Assembly: GCA_948567375.1 (NCBI GenBank) | Contig: OX419762.1 | Coordinates: 44,559,034-44,623,033, forward strand | Source: Lunularia cruciata | Lineage: Eukaryota > Streptophyta > Marchantiopsida > Lunulariales > Lunulariaceae | DNA: 64,000 bases | Direction of reading: 5' to 3' | In this document: positions 11,690 through 23,971 of the stretch, in pieces | Numbering within the stretch: the stretch's first letter is position 1 | Layout of the letters: every line of letters begins with the position of its first letter | Notes under the pieces: model-generated | Told to the model about the DNA's origin: nothing | The model's database searches: none | What the model saw: the letters and a program-made list of their open reading frames with translations, nothing else | Translations under genes and position numbers: made by a program

Positions 11690-12954
11690 ATGGTAGATGT
11701 ACCATTGCATCAAGTAATTTCGTAGTAAAGGCCAAATATCATAGGACAACGATAAATCCAGATTGGTATTGGTCAAATTTGTAGTATAATCTGGATATTG
11801 TCTGCATTTTTAACCATAAAAATAAAACTTATGAGGTAGAGCGTAGCTTTTGCATTTGGAAAAAAGATAAAGTTTTTCTCTATGGACCTGGCTTTAGAGT
11901 TTGAATAAAAAGAACCAATAAAAAATATATTAAGGAAAATATGGACCTTCCAGTTCCAATATCAATTGTTCATAATCCTAAATTACACTCTGGTTAGTAA
12001 TAATGGCCAAGGATATCTAATCCTTTGGCCAAGGATATCCTAAATTACACTCTTGTTAGTAATAATACAATATTGGAAATATTCATTTCAAGAGGTTGAA
12101 GAACAAGATAAAAATTTTAAATCATATCTATTTCTGTTACCCACCAAACATCATTACAATTTGACAAAAATTGTGCACAAAAGATATGTTTGTTAAAGCA
12201 TTACAAGAGAAAAAGAATATAGCAATTAATCATCATTATTCTTGAAAAAAGGTATTTTCCAACCTGTACAAAGTTGTGTTTTCGGAAGCAAGGGAAGAGT
12301 ACAAAATCACTCCAACATAAGGCTTAAACATATCTTTGATAAGTTCAAGATTTTCATGAAGAGCAAAGATTCAAAGGATTGTTGGAGTTTAATTCCAAGG
12401 GAGCTTTTTATACTGCATATAACACTATTTTATTGGAAATCTTTTTGTAATTTCATGGTTTACAACTATATTAAATGGTATAAAAAGTGCAAGGAGAGGT
12501 TATTATGAAGAAGAAAACCTTAAGGAACCAACAAAATGGATGATGATTAACTTGTGCTTTCTCTCTTAATTTCCCACCTCCATTAATTAACTAATGCCTT
12601 ATTATTCTATATCTAGGGAAGATCTTAGTGCCCTTGTGTAAAATTTTAACAAGGAAACAATTTGAGAGAAAACATGGTAAGCTTCATGAAAACCTGTGTA
12701 TAAATAAACTCTCATCATTAAGATGCAAGGAACATAAACATGATCCCATCTTGTGAAGGTGCTTTTTAAATTCTGGATACTGCACTCCTGGGAGTCTCAT
12801 TTATCCTAAGCTATGGGTACCAACAAAGTGTGATAAGCTACTTTTTGTCAAGTAACTTTGGACTCAAGAGCCCAATTTCACCATCAATTTTCTCTGTAAA
12901 GCACTCTAAGATCTTAAAACGTACGATGTACATGATGGTGGTTGCTTATACCAT

Positions 12955-13141
12955 TGAAAGTAGTTTTGACAATCCATCACATGAAGAATCTTATTAAGGA
13001 TATGTTTGAGATGAGTTACTCATGGCATCTCATACGTAGCTTATATCAACTGAAAGTAGTTTTGACAATCCATCACATGAAGAATCTTCTATAAGGATAT
13101 GTTTGAGATGAGCTACTCATGGCATCTCATACGATCAAGTG
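12955..13141. repeat. Tandem duplication, 96-bp unit, two copies
   Basis: TGAAAGTAGTTTTGACAATC begins at 12955 and at 13051. Each is followed by the same CATCACATGAAGAATCTT and GGCATCTCATACG with few differences, so the event is recent compared with the surrounding decay. Confidence 0.85.
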
Positions 13142-13559
13142 ATATGTAGATGGAGAAAATGATTTCGACCCATAGAGGTTCAAATAATACGAATTTAAGC
13201 CATTGCCAAGACATTTTCTTCTGCAATTGGGTAACCCGGCAAGGCAAGGGCAACGATTAAAAGAAGGCATTGAGTGTATATTTGAAACTTGTTCTAAGGG
13301 GTTTTCTTGAGACATAGGAGGGTTCTTTTCAGTGATCAAGCATACATAGATGTAGATGTGAGTCTCACAAGCACTATGGAAAACCAAGTGCTGCTCTCTA
13401 GAGCAACTTCTCGTACGTATAGAAATACATGAGGTTGTGAAAAAGAACTGATCTTGTGCAATATATATTGATGGAAAGTTTGCCTTACAAGGGATATGGG
13501 TACTTTGTGTACTAAGGAATCTTACAAATTGCTTCAGTTTTATTGCTTTTGTTTCTCTA

Positions 13560-13850
13560 TGTAGAATGGACTTCGAATATACCAAGTGAAGGAGATAGGC
13601 ACTACATGATGGAAATTAAAGAATAGAAGAGTTATATCTCAACAAGATGGTATTACCAGGAAATATAATATCCTCTTCTAACAAAGAACCTTTAATAAGT
13701 GGCCTGTCAACATATCATGCTACGGCTAATGAAATACTTCTATACTTGATTAATTTTGTCAAGTATTTGGAGAATCTTGTAACCAATGTTGACCCATTGG
13801 TTCATGAAGAGATATTTCATATAACCAGAATTTTGAGATTTTGAAGATCC
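13560..13850 (+). repeat. Decayed segment shared with 18215-18480
   Basis: Colinear landmarks recur in the two places: AAGTGAAGGAGATA, ACATATCATGCTACGGCTAAT versus ACATCTCATGCTAAAGCTAAT, and AAGTATTTGGAGAATC versus AAGTATTTGGAGTACC. This suggests two old copies of one unidentified element or gene fragment. Confidence 0.4.
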
Positions 13851-14120
13851 TTTGTAAAAAACATAGGATAATTGCATTGGTAAAAACTCAATATTAAATT
13901 CTAACCGAAAGTAAACCATGGTATAAGCTACAAATATCTCGAGGATACCTAGTCCAAATATGCGTACATATCCAAGAGGAAGATGTGTTGGCTAAGTAGG
14001 CACAAGAAAATAGTATAACTTATAGCATAAAATAGTATTACTTATATCTAATCGAGCTATTCAACACTTGATACTAATTGTAGAGGAGATAGCAGGATTC
14101 CTAATAGCATGAAATGAGAG

Positions 14121-14208
14121 AAGAAGGCGACCGGGTAGAAAAATCGAAGGAGGGGAAGACCCCATCACGCCGTATAAGAGAGACGAAAAAAGTAAAATGG
14201 AGCTAAGC
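14121..14208 (+). repeat. Second copy of the dispersed ~90-bp repeat
   Basis: Matches the reverse complement of 1805-1896. It contains GGCGACCGGGTAGAAAAATC, GAAGACCCCATCACGCCGTA and GTAAAATGGAGCTAAG; the last is also found at 8697. Confidence 0.5.
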
Positions 14209-16019
14209 CGCAATAGGGTCTATATGAGAAATATAGCATGAAATAGCTATATTGCATGAAATCAGAAGATTACTCGGAAAGAATAAAGCCTTTCAAATTA
14301 CAACAAAGTGTAAGTTGAATGGTAGTAATCTAAACATAAAGATTGAATAAAGAGAGTTGTGAATAAGAAAACATGTACAAATATGGTAATCATTCATCGA
14401 GTCAAATTTAGAAATAGAAATGCGATCTAAGGTATCCAAAGAGATTAGATCTTTTCTTGATACTTATGCATTTACTTCCAGTTGCAAAGAGCTTTTATAC
14501 GGATATGTATGAAATATATTGCAAAGGAAGTGGGTCTTAACTTAAAGAATATAAAATATTTGAACAATTGTTACAGTCTAAAGATTATGATTGTTAAATT
14601 ATCTAATTATTCTTTATAGTTTATATGCAATTGATTAACACTACATATCATGTATGCTGACTAAACACACACATGTAAATATGAATATAAATATAAATAC
14701 GCTTTATGAACCATAGATCCTTTGTGTTTCGATAGATTTTGGCAGGCCACTCCCAACAATTTATTCACCCAAGAACAAATAGTTGGGATATTTTAGTCTG
14801 ACTCTTCCGATTATTGACAGTTTTCTAGAATTTTTTATATATTTATCATATTGGAGATACGGTACATATTTAATTATTTAAATGACAAAACTATGATTTA
14901 TTAAAAGTATTTTTAATTTAGAGTTACGGTATCAAGTCCAAGATTACCTCTAAATCCTAAAATCTAGATACTTATCATTTTAAAACTTGATAATGATAAT
15001 ATTCTAAATAAATTTTTTTTTCATAGTTGATTTGTACTCTTATTGAAGATATACCATCAATGAATTCTTTAATTTATACTATTTTTATTTAATTATATAC
15101 ATATTATATTAAAAAGATGAGATTTAAGTTTCTATAGGTCAAGTACTAACCTAAATATTAGATTTAAAAATCAAATGATTAAGTTATTAAGGGGCTTGGA
15201 TATCTAATTGCTAAAAGAAATAGTATATAACACTATGCGTCAAATCCCAAGTTTAAAAGTTAGTCATTTAAGCTAGTAACTCCTCTACTTTTAGATTTTA
15301 TAAGGTGAGTTTTGAGGCTAGCTAAGGTCAAAGTAGCCTTATTAAGACTTGCTTAAGCCCTGCAGTTAGCCGATATTAAATTAAGCTTAATTTCATATAA
15401 TTACTGTGGTAGATAAGGGAGAAAATTTTAAGAGTATACATTGAGAATTTTTCATAAAAATAAAACTCATATGAATATAGTTTAGTTGGGCTACTAACTA
15501 AAGCGGATAATTCAAGTATTGGAGTCATTTGGTCAGTTACCTTTACTAGATGCACTAGCGCACCTTGATGCTAATATTTGATATTGGTTATTACTTTTAA
15601 TGTAATCTATAAATGGTTGCTTATAAAAAAGAACCAATTTCTACTCTATTTGCGTTGCATTTGTCTTGAGTGGATTAATTTAGTATATTATTATTTATGC
15701 TATTTTATCGATTCCAAGTTATATTTTTACTAGATATAATTATTATATAAATATAAATATAAATTTTTTTATTTATAATAAATATCATAATATACTATCA
15801 TGTATATTTAAATACTAAAATTAAAATATTTTAGTATCCAATTGGAGACTCTGATATTTATCTAATATCGAAATAATATATAATATAAAAATATAATTTT
15901 TCATTTTTGACATTAAATTTTTTAATTATGTATATAAATATCCAATATCCAGAAATTAAACATAAAATTTAAGGGAGGAAGTATAGTAAATTGTTAAATA
16001 AGTATCTATGGTCCTTGTG

Positions 16020-16330
16020 ATGCATTGGCGTTTCTCGAGCCTCCGTTCCGTTCGTGCCCTCCACAGCCGCCAACTTCCCGTTCTGCATCTGCATCCAAAT
16101 CTCCCCTGCACTTAGCTGTGTCTCGTTATCTTAGCGTGCCGGGCCGAATTTGATGATGAAGGCGCACGCCAGATCTGGCTTCATCATCAAATTGATTCCG
16201 TCGGACTGGTGTCCGCCTAAATTTCCCGTGACAAGTTACCCTACACGTTAGCAGCCCACTGATAAGTCGATTACTTTTCCCAGCAACATCAGAATTTCCA
16301 AATCATCATACGTGATTAGGTAACATTTTT
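16020..16330. other. Isolated GC-rich, CpG-containing stretch with a perfect stem
   Basis: It stands out in AT-rich DNA and holds a perfect 15-bp inverted repeat, AATTTGATGATGAAG (16147-16161) and CTTCATCATCAAATT (16179-16193), around a spacer containing the palindrome CCAGATCTGG. The minus strand is briefly open (IWMQMQNGKLAAVEG, near 16110-16070). It may be an exon or promoter remnant; nothing was recognised. Confidence 0.4.
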
Positions 16331-16675
16331 TTATCTTTGTTTCACTTTTCCTTTGTCATTTCGAGAAGTGCAACATGCCGGATGGAAACCAACTCGGTCG
16401 ATGTCATCATCTCCTCTTCAATGACTTTACTATTTTCAATCGATCAAGGTGTAATTGGAGTATTTTATTTTTAAATATAAGTATATCTGTGGTTAGTGGA
16501 AATGAAGATTTAATTGAAAATGGTCGTTTCGATCCTCATCCAGGATGTTGCTCTTGTAGTGAGCAGAATTTGTTGTCTTTTGGAAAGACAAAAAATCAAG
16601 CGCATGTAAACAGAAAGAAACATCAAGCAAAGGTCTAGTAAAAGCACTTATCATAAACAGATAACAATATAAGAG

Positions 16676-17234
16676 AAATGTGTACTCCTAGGGTACCATA
16701 TTAGCAAATAAGTGAGTAGTGAAGCTATTCAAATAGTCTGTTCAGTGTTACTCTCTGAGTATCGTTTCCAATTTTACCATTCTCTAAGGTGGGGCTCTTA
16801 AATAATGATTTGTAGATATAACTAATTTCTTTGCTACATAAACAATTTGTGAGATGGTGCTCTAAGAGTACGGCATTCAGTTTCTTATTATGCATGAACG
16901 GAATTCTAGAGCAACATCTATTCAAATAGTTGAACAATATAGCTTTTTAAACAATTCCGGAATTATACTTTCAAAGTATCATTTTCAGCTCTTCAATATA
17001 AATGAATGGTGCTCCTAAAATACCATTCCTAGAAATGGTTCAACAACACAGCTTTTGATATTTTGTGAAATGGTGATATAGGAGTACCATTTTCAACTGT
17101 AACAATCTGCATAATTGGCTTCATCTTTGCTTGAGCAATATGGAATGGTGCTCTTGGAGTATTATGCTATGTGTACGTGATAGGTTGCAAGAAAGAAATT
17201 CATTAAATTGTGCTCATAGAACACCATTGTCATT
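16676..17234. repeat. Run of about ten imperfect palindromes related to ATGGTGCTCYTAGAGTACCAT
   Basis: Related motifs lie near 16678, 16743, 16786, 16851, 16894 (inverted), 16957, 17001, 17065, 17140 and 17205. Clear examples are ATGGTGCTCTAAGAGTACGG, ATGGTGCTCCTAAAATACCA and ATGGTGATATAGGAGTACCA. The spacers of 25-90 bases also share text (ATTCAAATAGTTGAAC, CAACAACACAGCTTTTGATA). The whole is probably a worn tandem array whose unit contains a small palindrome. Confidence 0.6.
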
Positions 17235-19714
17235 AGATATTCATTCCTCAATACCAGATTGCTAAATATTATTGCCTACATGACGGTTGAAATCTTTTTA
17301 ACTCCTAAATCTTAAGGGTGATAGAAATTCTCGCTTGTCTAGCATCTTGAGCTGGATCCTATGCTCAACATTAGAGTAGTACTTGGGATCAAGCAAAAAA
17401 GGATAACCTTGACTTCCATAATATCGCTCCTTACATAGTCTAAAATCAGCAAACTCACGGTAAGTAGCCGACTCAAGCTAACTTAGACACTTAGTTAGCA
17501 ATAAAACCTTGAGAAATTATACATAATACAATTAAAATTGGGTTAACCTTTATCACCTTTGGGTCTACTCTTCCTCGACCAACACCTTTGTGGTGGGTGG
17601 TATCGTCTTCCTCTAATAGTCTAAAGGTTAGAAATTTGTATTTTGTCAAACTTTTACATCCAAACCTCCACCTTGAAATATCATGATATATGATTTGAGA
17701 TATTTTTAATCTAAATCAATAGAACTAATTTTTTTGAAGAACCTAATACTTAAGTTTACATTTAACACTTGAGGTGTCCAAGTTTTGGAGTGATAAGAAG
17801 AAGTAGAAAATGAATTCTTTTGTGTCGGTAGTTTAAATGGGAGAGATCCACAAGCCGTAGAGTTTCCAACACCGACATCAAACACCATTGCAAAGATATC
17901 AATACTTACAGTTATACGACTCTAGCAACGATATTAAGAATATACTAATGTTTTAAATTCTCGAAACTTGTTGCAAGGAGAGTATCTGACTAAGAGCATT
18001 CAGATGGTCTTCTTGATAGTTGGTGATATTCATGAAGATGTAGATCTATTCTCCTTGTTGGTCTCACAACTCTATGCAATATTGACTGCTGGTCTCTCTC
18101 ACAAGATAATGAGTAAATGTGGAAATGTGGAAAATAACTCTTCTTATCCCATAACTTTAAATCAAGATTATAGAATATTGTACTTGATGCAATAAGAAAC
18201 TTTACATCTCATTCTAGGTCTACGCTTTTTGTTCTCTGTTCTAAGTGAAGGAGATAATCAACACCAGAATAAAAGCTCGAGAATAGAACAGTGAGTTGGC
18301 AAGAAGATAGAATAGTAAGGAAATAAAAGCTTAAAATTTTCAGTGATTATTGCAACATCTCATGCTAAAGCTAATGTACCACTTTTACAATTGACAAAGA
18401 AATTAAGTATTTGGAGTACCTTATTTAAAAAAATTTACCTCTTCAAATCTTTTCCATAATGAAATCCTTAAAGAATATATTAAAGTATATTGTAGATATG
18501 CGATATTCATCATTATGATCATTCCAAAGAAGTTCTGGTAAAGAGATTTCTTTGTGCCATTGATAGATATTTAAGGAGGTCTACATTTGATATTTAATTA
18601 AAGTGAGCTTAAATTAGAGGATTGTAATAGAGTAAATTCTACAAAGTCCACACGAGGAGTTTATAAAGATAAAGCTTCTCCAAATTATAACAATAGAGAA
18701 ATTGAATCAGGTGATCTAAATGAAAAGGGGGAGAGCAAAGGTAGAAAGATAATTTATTACTATGTTGTTTCGTAGACAGTAAGAATCAAATATACGAACA
18801 AAATCAAAAGTATACAAAGTGATTAGAGAACAAGGTTTCTTTTACTTTATGCATTTTGTTTTGAGTTTTAAAAGAAACAAAGTAACCAAAGAGACTTCAA
18901 TAAAAGAAGTTGTAATGATTGTCCATATTTTTTGGAAAAAAAAAAGAAAAAGGTGCTTCCATAAATCGAAATTGGACAAACATATTCTACTAGGAGGTGC
19001 TATAGAGTTTAGTAAAGATAAGTAGTAACCATTATTGAAGGATATTTATAAAATAAAATATACAGCAACAAATTTTGGAAACTTGAATATATGAATATAT
19101 TCAATGAATATATAAAACAATTTCCACTTATCACTGCTCAAATAACCTGAATATAACGTTAGTTTTGCTTCAGCTAGCTCTACTGAGGATGGTAGAGCTT
19201 CATCAAGGCTGATTAAAGCTCGACATGCTTATTGATATGTTTCAGATGATAGTGCGTGGACAACAACACTTATTCTCGCCATGTCAATTCAGATATCACA
19301 ATTATGGAGGGCACGGTTTAATAACCAGAACGTTTTTGGCGTGCTCTACACTTAAGTAGGAACGTGGTGACCATAGAGTTACACCCCAAGTCAAGCTTAG
19401 AGTTCCAATACTGTACACTTGAACACGTGACAGCAGGCCCGATGACGCTGATTTCCAACTTTTTTCTACTGAACTACTTCATGACGTGACATCCTTCTAG
19501 AATCCATACCATGCCCGGAATAGTCTCAATTTCGATTTTAGCGTCCCAGGTCGAATTCAGAATTTAAGATAAATAATACCTTATGTACTGAAATGCTGGT
19601 AACTACTGGACGGTCCACTTTGAATAAACCTATGATTTAGAGTTTTGGAAATGCAAACAAAGTTCCAAACAAGCTCATTTGTTTCAGGTTTTATTAATTA
19701 TTAATTTATGTTTT

Positions 19715-20100
19715 AATTTTTTGTGTAAAGTAATTTTTTAGGTTTTAAGGAGTTTTTAATTTCGTAAAATTATCAATTTTTAGATATGATTTTTTTCTCA
19801 AATTTTACAATTAAATGTTTTTTCTTAGAATATATATTATATATAATAATATAAATAATTAATATTATTTTACTAATATTTTATTTTTTTGTGTAAAAGT
19901 AATTTTTTAGTTTTTAAAGAATTTTTAATTTCGTAAAATTATCAATTGTTAGATGTAATTTTTTTCTCAAATTTTACAATTAAATCTTTTTTCTTGAACA
20001 TATAATGTATAATAAATTATTAAATATTATTAAATAAATAAATAAATATTATTTATAATAATTAATATAATAATTAATATTAATTTACTAATATTTTAAC
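19715..20100. repeat. Tandem duplication, unit ~170 bp, second copy lengthened
   Basis: GTGTAAAGTAATTTTTTAG (19723) and GTGTAAAAGTAATTTTTTAG (19891) start two copies. Both contain ATTTCGTAAAATTATCAATT and TCTCAAATTTTACAATTAAA and both end in TTTACTAATATTTTA. The second holds extra AATAAATA-rich sequence. Confidence 0.8.
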
Positions 20101-20371
20101 TTAAAGTTCATAGAGATTAATAAACTGTAAATAATATATGTTTATATTCTGGTTTTCATTTATTAGCTTATTTTTTACTTGCATTGCTTTTGGGCATTTT
20201 TGTGGAAAAGAGCTTTTATGAATCTTTCTTACTTGAGGTTCAATATACTTGGAGTTACAAAACCTATCCTAATTCAGATTTAACTTTACATAATAGTCTT
20301 AATTAGTTCTACTGTAGAAAAAATTACATTTTTATTTAAAATAATATTTATATAATTTAAGATGCAAAAAC

Positions 20372-20395
20372 TATTATTATTATTATTATTATTAT
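20372..20395. repeat. (TAT)n microsatellite
   Basis: Eight trinucleotide units in an AT-rich stretch. Confidence 0.9.
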
Positions 20396-21690
20396 GCATA
20401 CACATGTTTTTTGGGTTGATTATATTTCTTATTATTGACAAATGATTGTAGTAGTATGTGAGTTGAATTTTATAATAGTGATCCAAATGATTAATTTCAT
20501 ATTCTTAATTTTTTAAATTAAAAAATAACAATTTATATTTTCTTCATTTTTAGCAAGTAGGAATCATCAAGTACTAATTTAAACCTTTCTAAATGTTTGT
20601 AACTAGAAGACCAATCAATTGAAGTAAATCTAAAATAAATTTTTTATGATTTTTAAAATAGGAATAGGTAAATATAATAATATTCATGAATTTATAATTT
20701 TTACATAAATTATTATAAAATTTATGTTTAGAAGTGAATGCTCTTTTTGTATACAAGGTAATAGGTTTTGAGTGTATATGAAGTGATCAATAACTAAAAC
20801 AATTAATAGATTTATTACAATCAATCACTCTATTGAATATACATGGATGAAACTAAGTATGTCCTCATTGTGGACATGGGGTTGTTAATGTTAAATAGCT
20901 TCATAGAATATGGATGAATAAATAAAAAGGATTGGAAATTAGAAGTTTGGAGTTAAAATTAAGATTAAGTTGGTTATTTGCAAGAGCTGCAATTTTATAC
21001 AAATTATATTCTTCAATTAAATAAGACTACATAAAACATATGAAGATATTCCAAGAAACAACTGTGTACTCCATAATTTTTTGTTATGAAAACTTTATAC
21101 ATCTAAGAAGAAAATATTAGAATATAAGAATATAATAATACACAATGGCAACACATTTAAGAATCAAGTGGTAGTTGCATAGAACACAAGTAAAATAGGG
21201 TAAACCTTCATAGTATTGGTATGAGAAATCTTTCCTCTATCTAGGATATCTCAATTATGTAAATCATATGGTCTGCATACTATTTGTACATCTACAAAAG
21301 ATCACCTAGAAAGTTGCTCTCATGTATATTGTACTAGCCAAAGGCTCGCCTTCCCTCTCCCCTAGTTTTCTTTGTCAAGAGCTTTCCAACGGTACTTCAC
21401 CCATGTGATTTTGAGATTCTTACAAGAAGATTCCTTAAAAGATTCCCTTTGGTCAAAGCTTGTTTGACCAACCAGATAGGATCAAGACCGACATGTCACC
21501 CATCCAAGTAAGTAATCCAAGGGTGGAGCTTGCTGACATGTCACCTATCTATGTACCTAATCCTATGGTGGAGCTTCCTTGGAGTAGATCCTCTTTGTCT
21601 ATAATAAAGAGAAGGTGCTCCTTTGGGGCATTGGATGATTGAGTGTGAAATTTGTGTTTTCTCTCTTCTCTTATCCTCAGAATATTACAA

Positions 21691-21707
21691 TGGTATCAGA
21701 GTAAGTG
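21691..21707 (+). promoter_or_regulatory. Gypsy-1 primer binding site (Met tRNA type)
   Basis: TGGTATCAGAGTAAGTG directly follows the LTR end (ATTACAA). Confidence 0.7.
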
Positions 21708-22362
21708 TTTTAGTCCAAGAGAGTGGATCACCTCTCTTGAAAGAGCATGAACTACTTAAATCGAGTAATTTGAGGTGGAGAACATAGAGTAATTGCTAGA
21801 CTTGGGAAGAGCTCTAGAGAGCGGATGGGATGGATGTATCGGGAGGACAATTTCCCACACCTAGCTTTCCATTCTTGAATCCATTCCATATCAAGGTTAT
21901 GTATATCCAGCGTGAGCAAATGAGGGTATCACTAATTTATCACTTTGGAAAAAAATTCATGGACAAAGTGATGAACTTACCAAACCTGGTGATTCTACCT
22001 ATGGTGGTATACGACAAAGAGCGGAAGTTGAAAAATCTACATTATATTATGATGTTATGGATGTGAATGTCCCAAATCCTCTCCTTTTCAACACTCAAAT
22101 AGAAATTTGTTATGTAGTGAAACCAAAAGTGATGTTTAGAGATTTTGTGGTTAGAAATTTCAGTGAGGAGTATTATCAATGAGTGATAGCTTCTGAGGTC
22201 CCAATGGTAGTCTTGATAGTTCATGCGCCTTCCAGAGTGATCATATTAATTCTCTATTGAAGTAGTGAATAGCAATTGAGTGTTACAAGAACCATGTATC
22301 CGCAATTGCAAGAGCTAGTGCAAAGAATGTAGGGGATGTTGAACAAATTTTGAGAGATTAAG

Positions 22363-23345
22363 ATGACCATGGAGACATTACAAAGTCAAGTGCAAATCCT
22401 TAAGAATGATCAAGCAATACAAGAAGAAAAGACGTCTCAAAACCCAATACTTGCAAATGAAGTACTTGGAGAGGCACTCGTGCCTGCAAACCCGGTCAAT
22501 AATGAAACCACTTTGCTACTCTGGATGAAGAAGACCTGCAACATCGAGCCTTACAAGGGGCAGCGTATGATGGGAGTAGTGGAAAATTGGATCCCAAGAA
22601 TGAATTGATATTTCCAATTGTTCTCAATAGAGACCATTGAGCATGTTGCAGGCGTGTTTGCATGTGGATACTTGACCAATAAAGCCCTCAGATGGTATGA
22701 TACTTGGGAAAAATCCATGTTGGTAGAGAGAAGGGAGATCATGTGGATAGCAATGCAAGAAGGATTGCTGAAAAATTTCCAATTGGTGGATTTTGTGCAG
22801 ACGACCCAAATCCAACTAGTGGGATTGAGACAAAAGAATAGAGTACAAGCATACAAGAGTAATGTGGAGGCATTTTTGGATCTACAAGTCACAGTAACCA
22901 ACATGAGTCTAGCAAAGGCTCTCAACAATTTCAAACAAGGGTTGAAGGAGTGGATTTGCCAAGAAGTCATGGCACAAAATCCTTGCATGGTATTTGAAGC
23001 TATTGTTTGTGCACAAAGAATAGCAAGAGCATTAGGTGGAGGTGAAGGAGTAGTTCCATCTCAACATTATCAGGTAGAAATGCCACACATGGGTAGACTA
23101 GTACCAATAGAATTGGGCAACCTTTGGTTTTGAGACCAAGGAGCATGACAACTTCAAGGAGAGCGTGGACGGGTAGAAGAACAAAGAGGTGAAGTCCCAC
23201 AAGGAGAAGGAACTTGAGGAGAACAATGCCATTGTTCCAATTGTGGCTGTATTGGGCACATATCTACAAATTATCATGCTTGTCCCCCTAGAAGCCCTCA
23301 GCCTTCATACAGGCAATCTTTGAACAACATGGAAAGATGCACTAA
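22363..23345 (+). pseudogene. Gypsy-1 gag remnant with zinc knuckle
   Basis: Open from 22363 to a stop at 22606 and again from 22618 to 23133. The capsid-like core has KALRWYDTWEK, AMQEGLLKNFQ, VQAYKSNVEAFLDL and LNNFKQGLKEWICQEV. A degraded CCHC-like cluster (CSNCGCIGH) follows near 23230-23290 in another frame. Function would have been RNA packaging and particle assembly. Confidence 0.75.
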
Positions 23346-23423
23346 AGAAGAGGAGGTGGACATCACTTTGGGAAACAAAGATCACCAATAAATGTACATC
23401 GTAGCCTTACTGGCTCAATAAGG

Positions 23424-23840
23424 ATGCAAAGTAGCGAAGGAAGGAAGAAGAAGAGTGCGCAAAGGTCCCAAAAGGTAACCTCACAATTGATTGTCATGAA
23501 TGGAGTCCTAGAAGGTAATCAAGTGAGAGTATTAATAGATCTGGGAGCAACAAAGAATTTCTTGTCTTGCTTTGTTGCAATAAGATTGGGAATGGATCTA
23601 GAGAGAGATGAGAGCAAAGAAGTAAAGTTACCTAACAAGCAAACAGAGAGGATTGAATCATTACCTAGATAGGTAACATTCTATGTAGGAGAATATCAAG
23701 AAGTAATTGAGTGGCAAATGATACAATTAGCTCGTTATGATGCAATCTTAGGCATGCCATAGATAGAGCATTATAACCCTATGGTAGATTGGAAGAAGAA
23801 AGTAGTGAGAACCCACCAATGGTTGATCATTGGGGTTAAA
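23424..23840 (+). pseudogene. Gypsy-1 aspartic protease remnant
   Basis: VRVLIDLGATKNFLS near 23525-23570 corresponds to the D-S/T-G-A active site, but Ser/Thr is now Leu. ARYDAILGMP near 23730-23760 is the conserved second motif. Stops lie at 23672 and directly after LGMP. Confidence 0.75.
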
Positions 23841-23971
23841 AAAAATCACATAGGCAAGAATTGCCTCTCTATGTCATAGGGACGGCAACTATATATAAGA
23901 CCAATAGATGTTTCATGGGTCTAATAAGAGAAGTCTAAAGTGCACAACTTGATGGAAAAATTCTTGAGAAA

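Larger units (their letters stand above)
11690..16010. other. AT-rich sequence, no gene recognised
   Basis: Apart from the repeats listed separately, I see no coding signal. The longest open frames (88 codons at 12242-12508 plus, 152 codons at 13585-13127 minus, 65 codons at 13647-13844 plus) match nothing I know. A local duplication around 11985-12065 repeats AAATTACACTCT and GGCCAAGGATATC. Confidence 0.55.
17235..21280. other. AT-rich sequence, no gene recognised
   Basis: Short open frames (for example 17968-18195 and 18819-19025, plus) have no family resemblance. 18215-18480 resembles 13560-13850. A less AT-rich patch at 19190-19560 is not open in any frame for long. Confidence 0.5.

Noticed and set aside
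13127-13585. 152-codon minus-strand frame
   Set aside because: No family resemblance, in AT-rich DNA beside a recent tandem duplication; likely chance.
16676-17234. CRISPR-like array
   Set aside because: Repeats are degenerate, spacers share sequence and spacing is uneven; the genome is a plant's.
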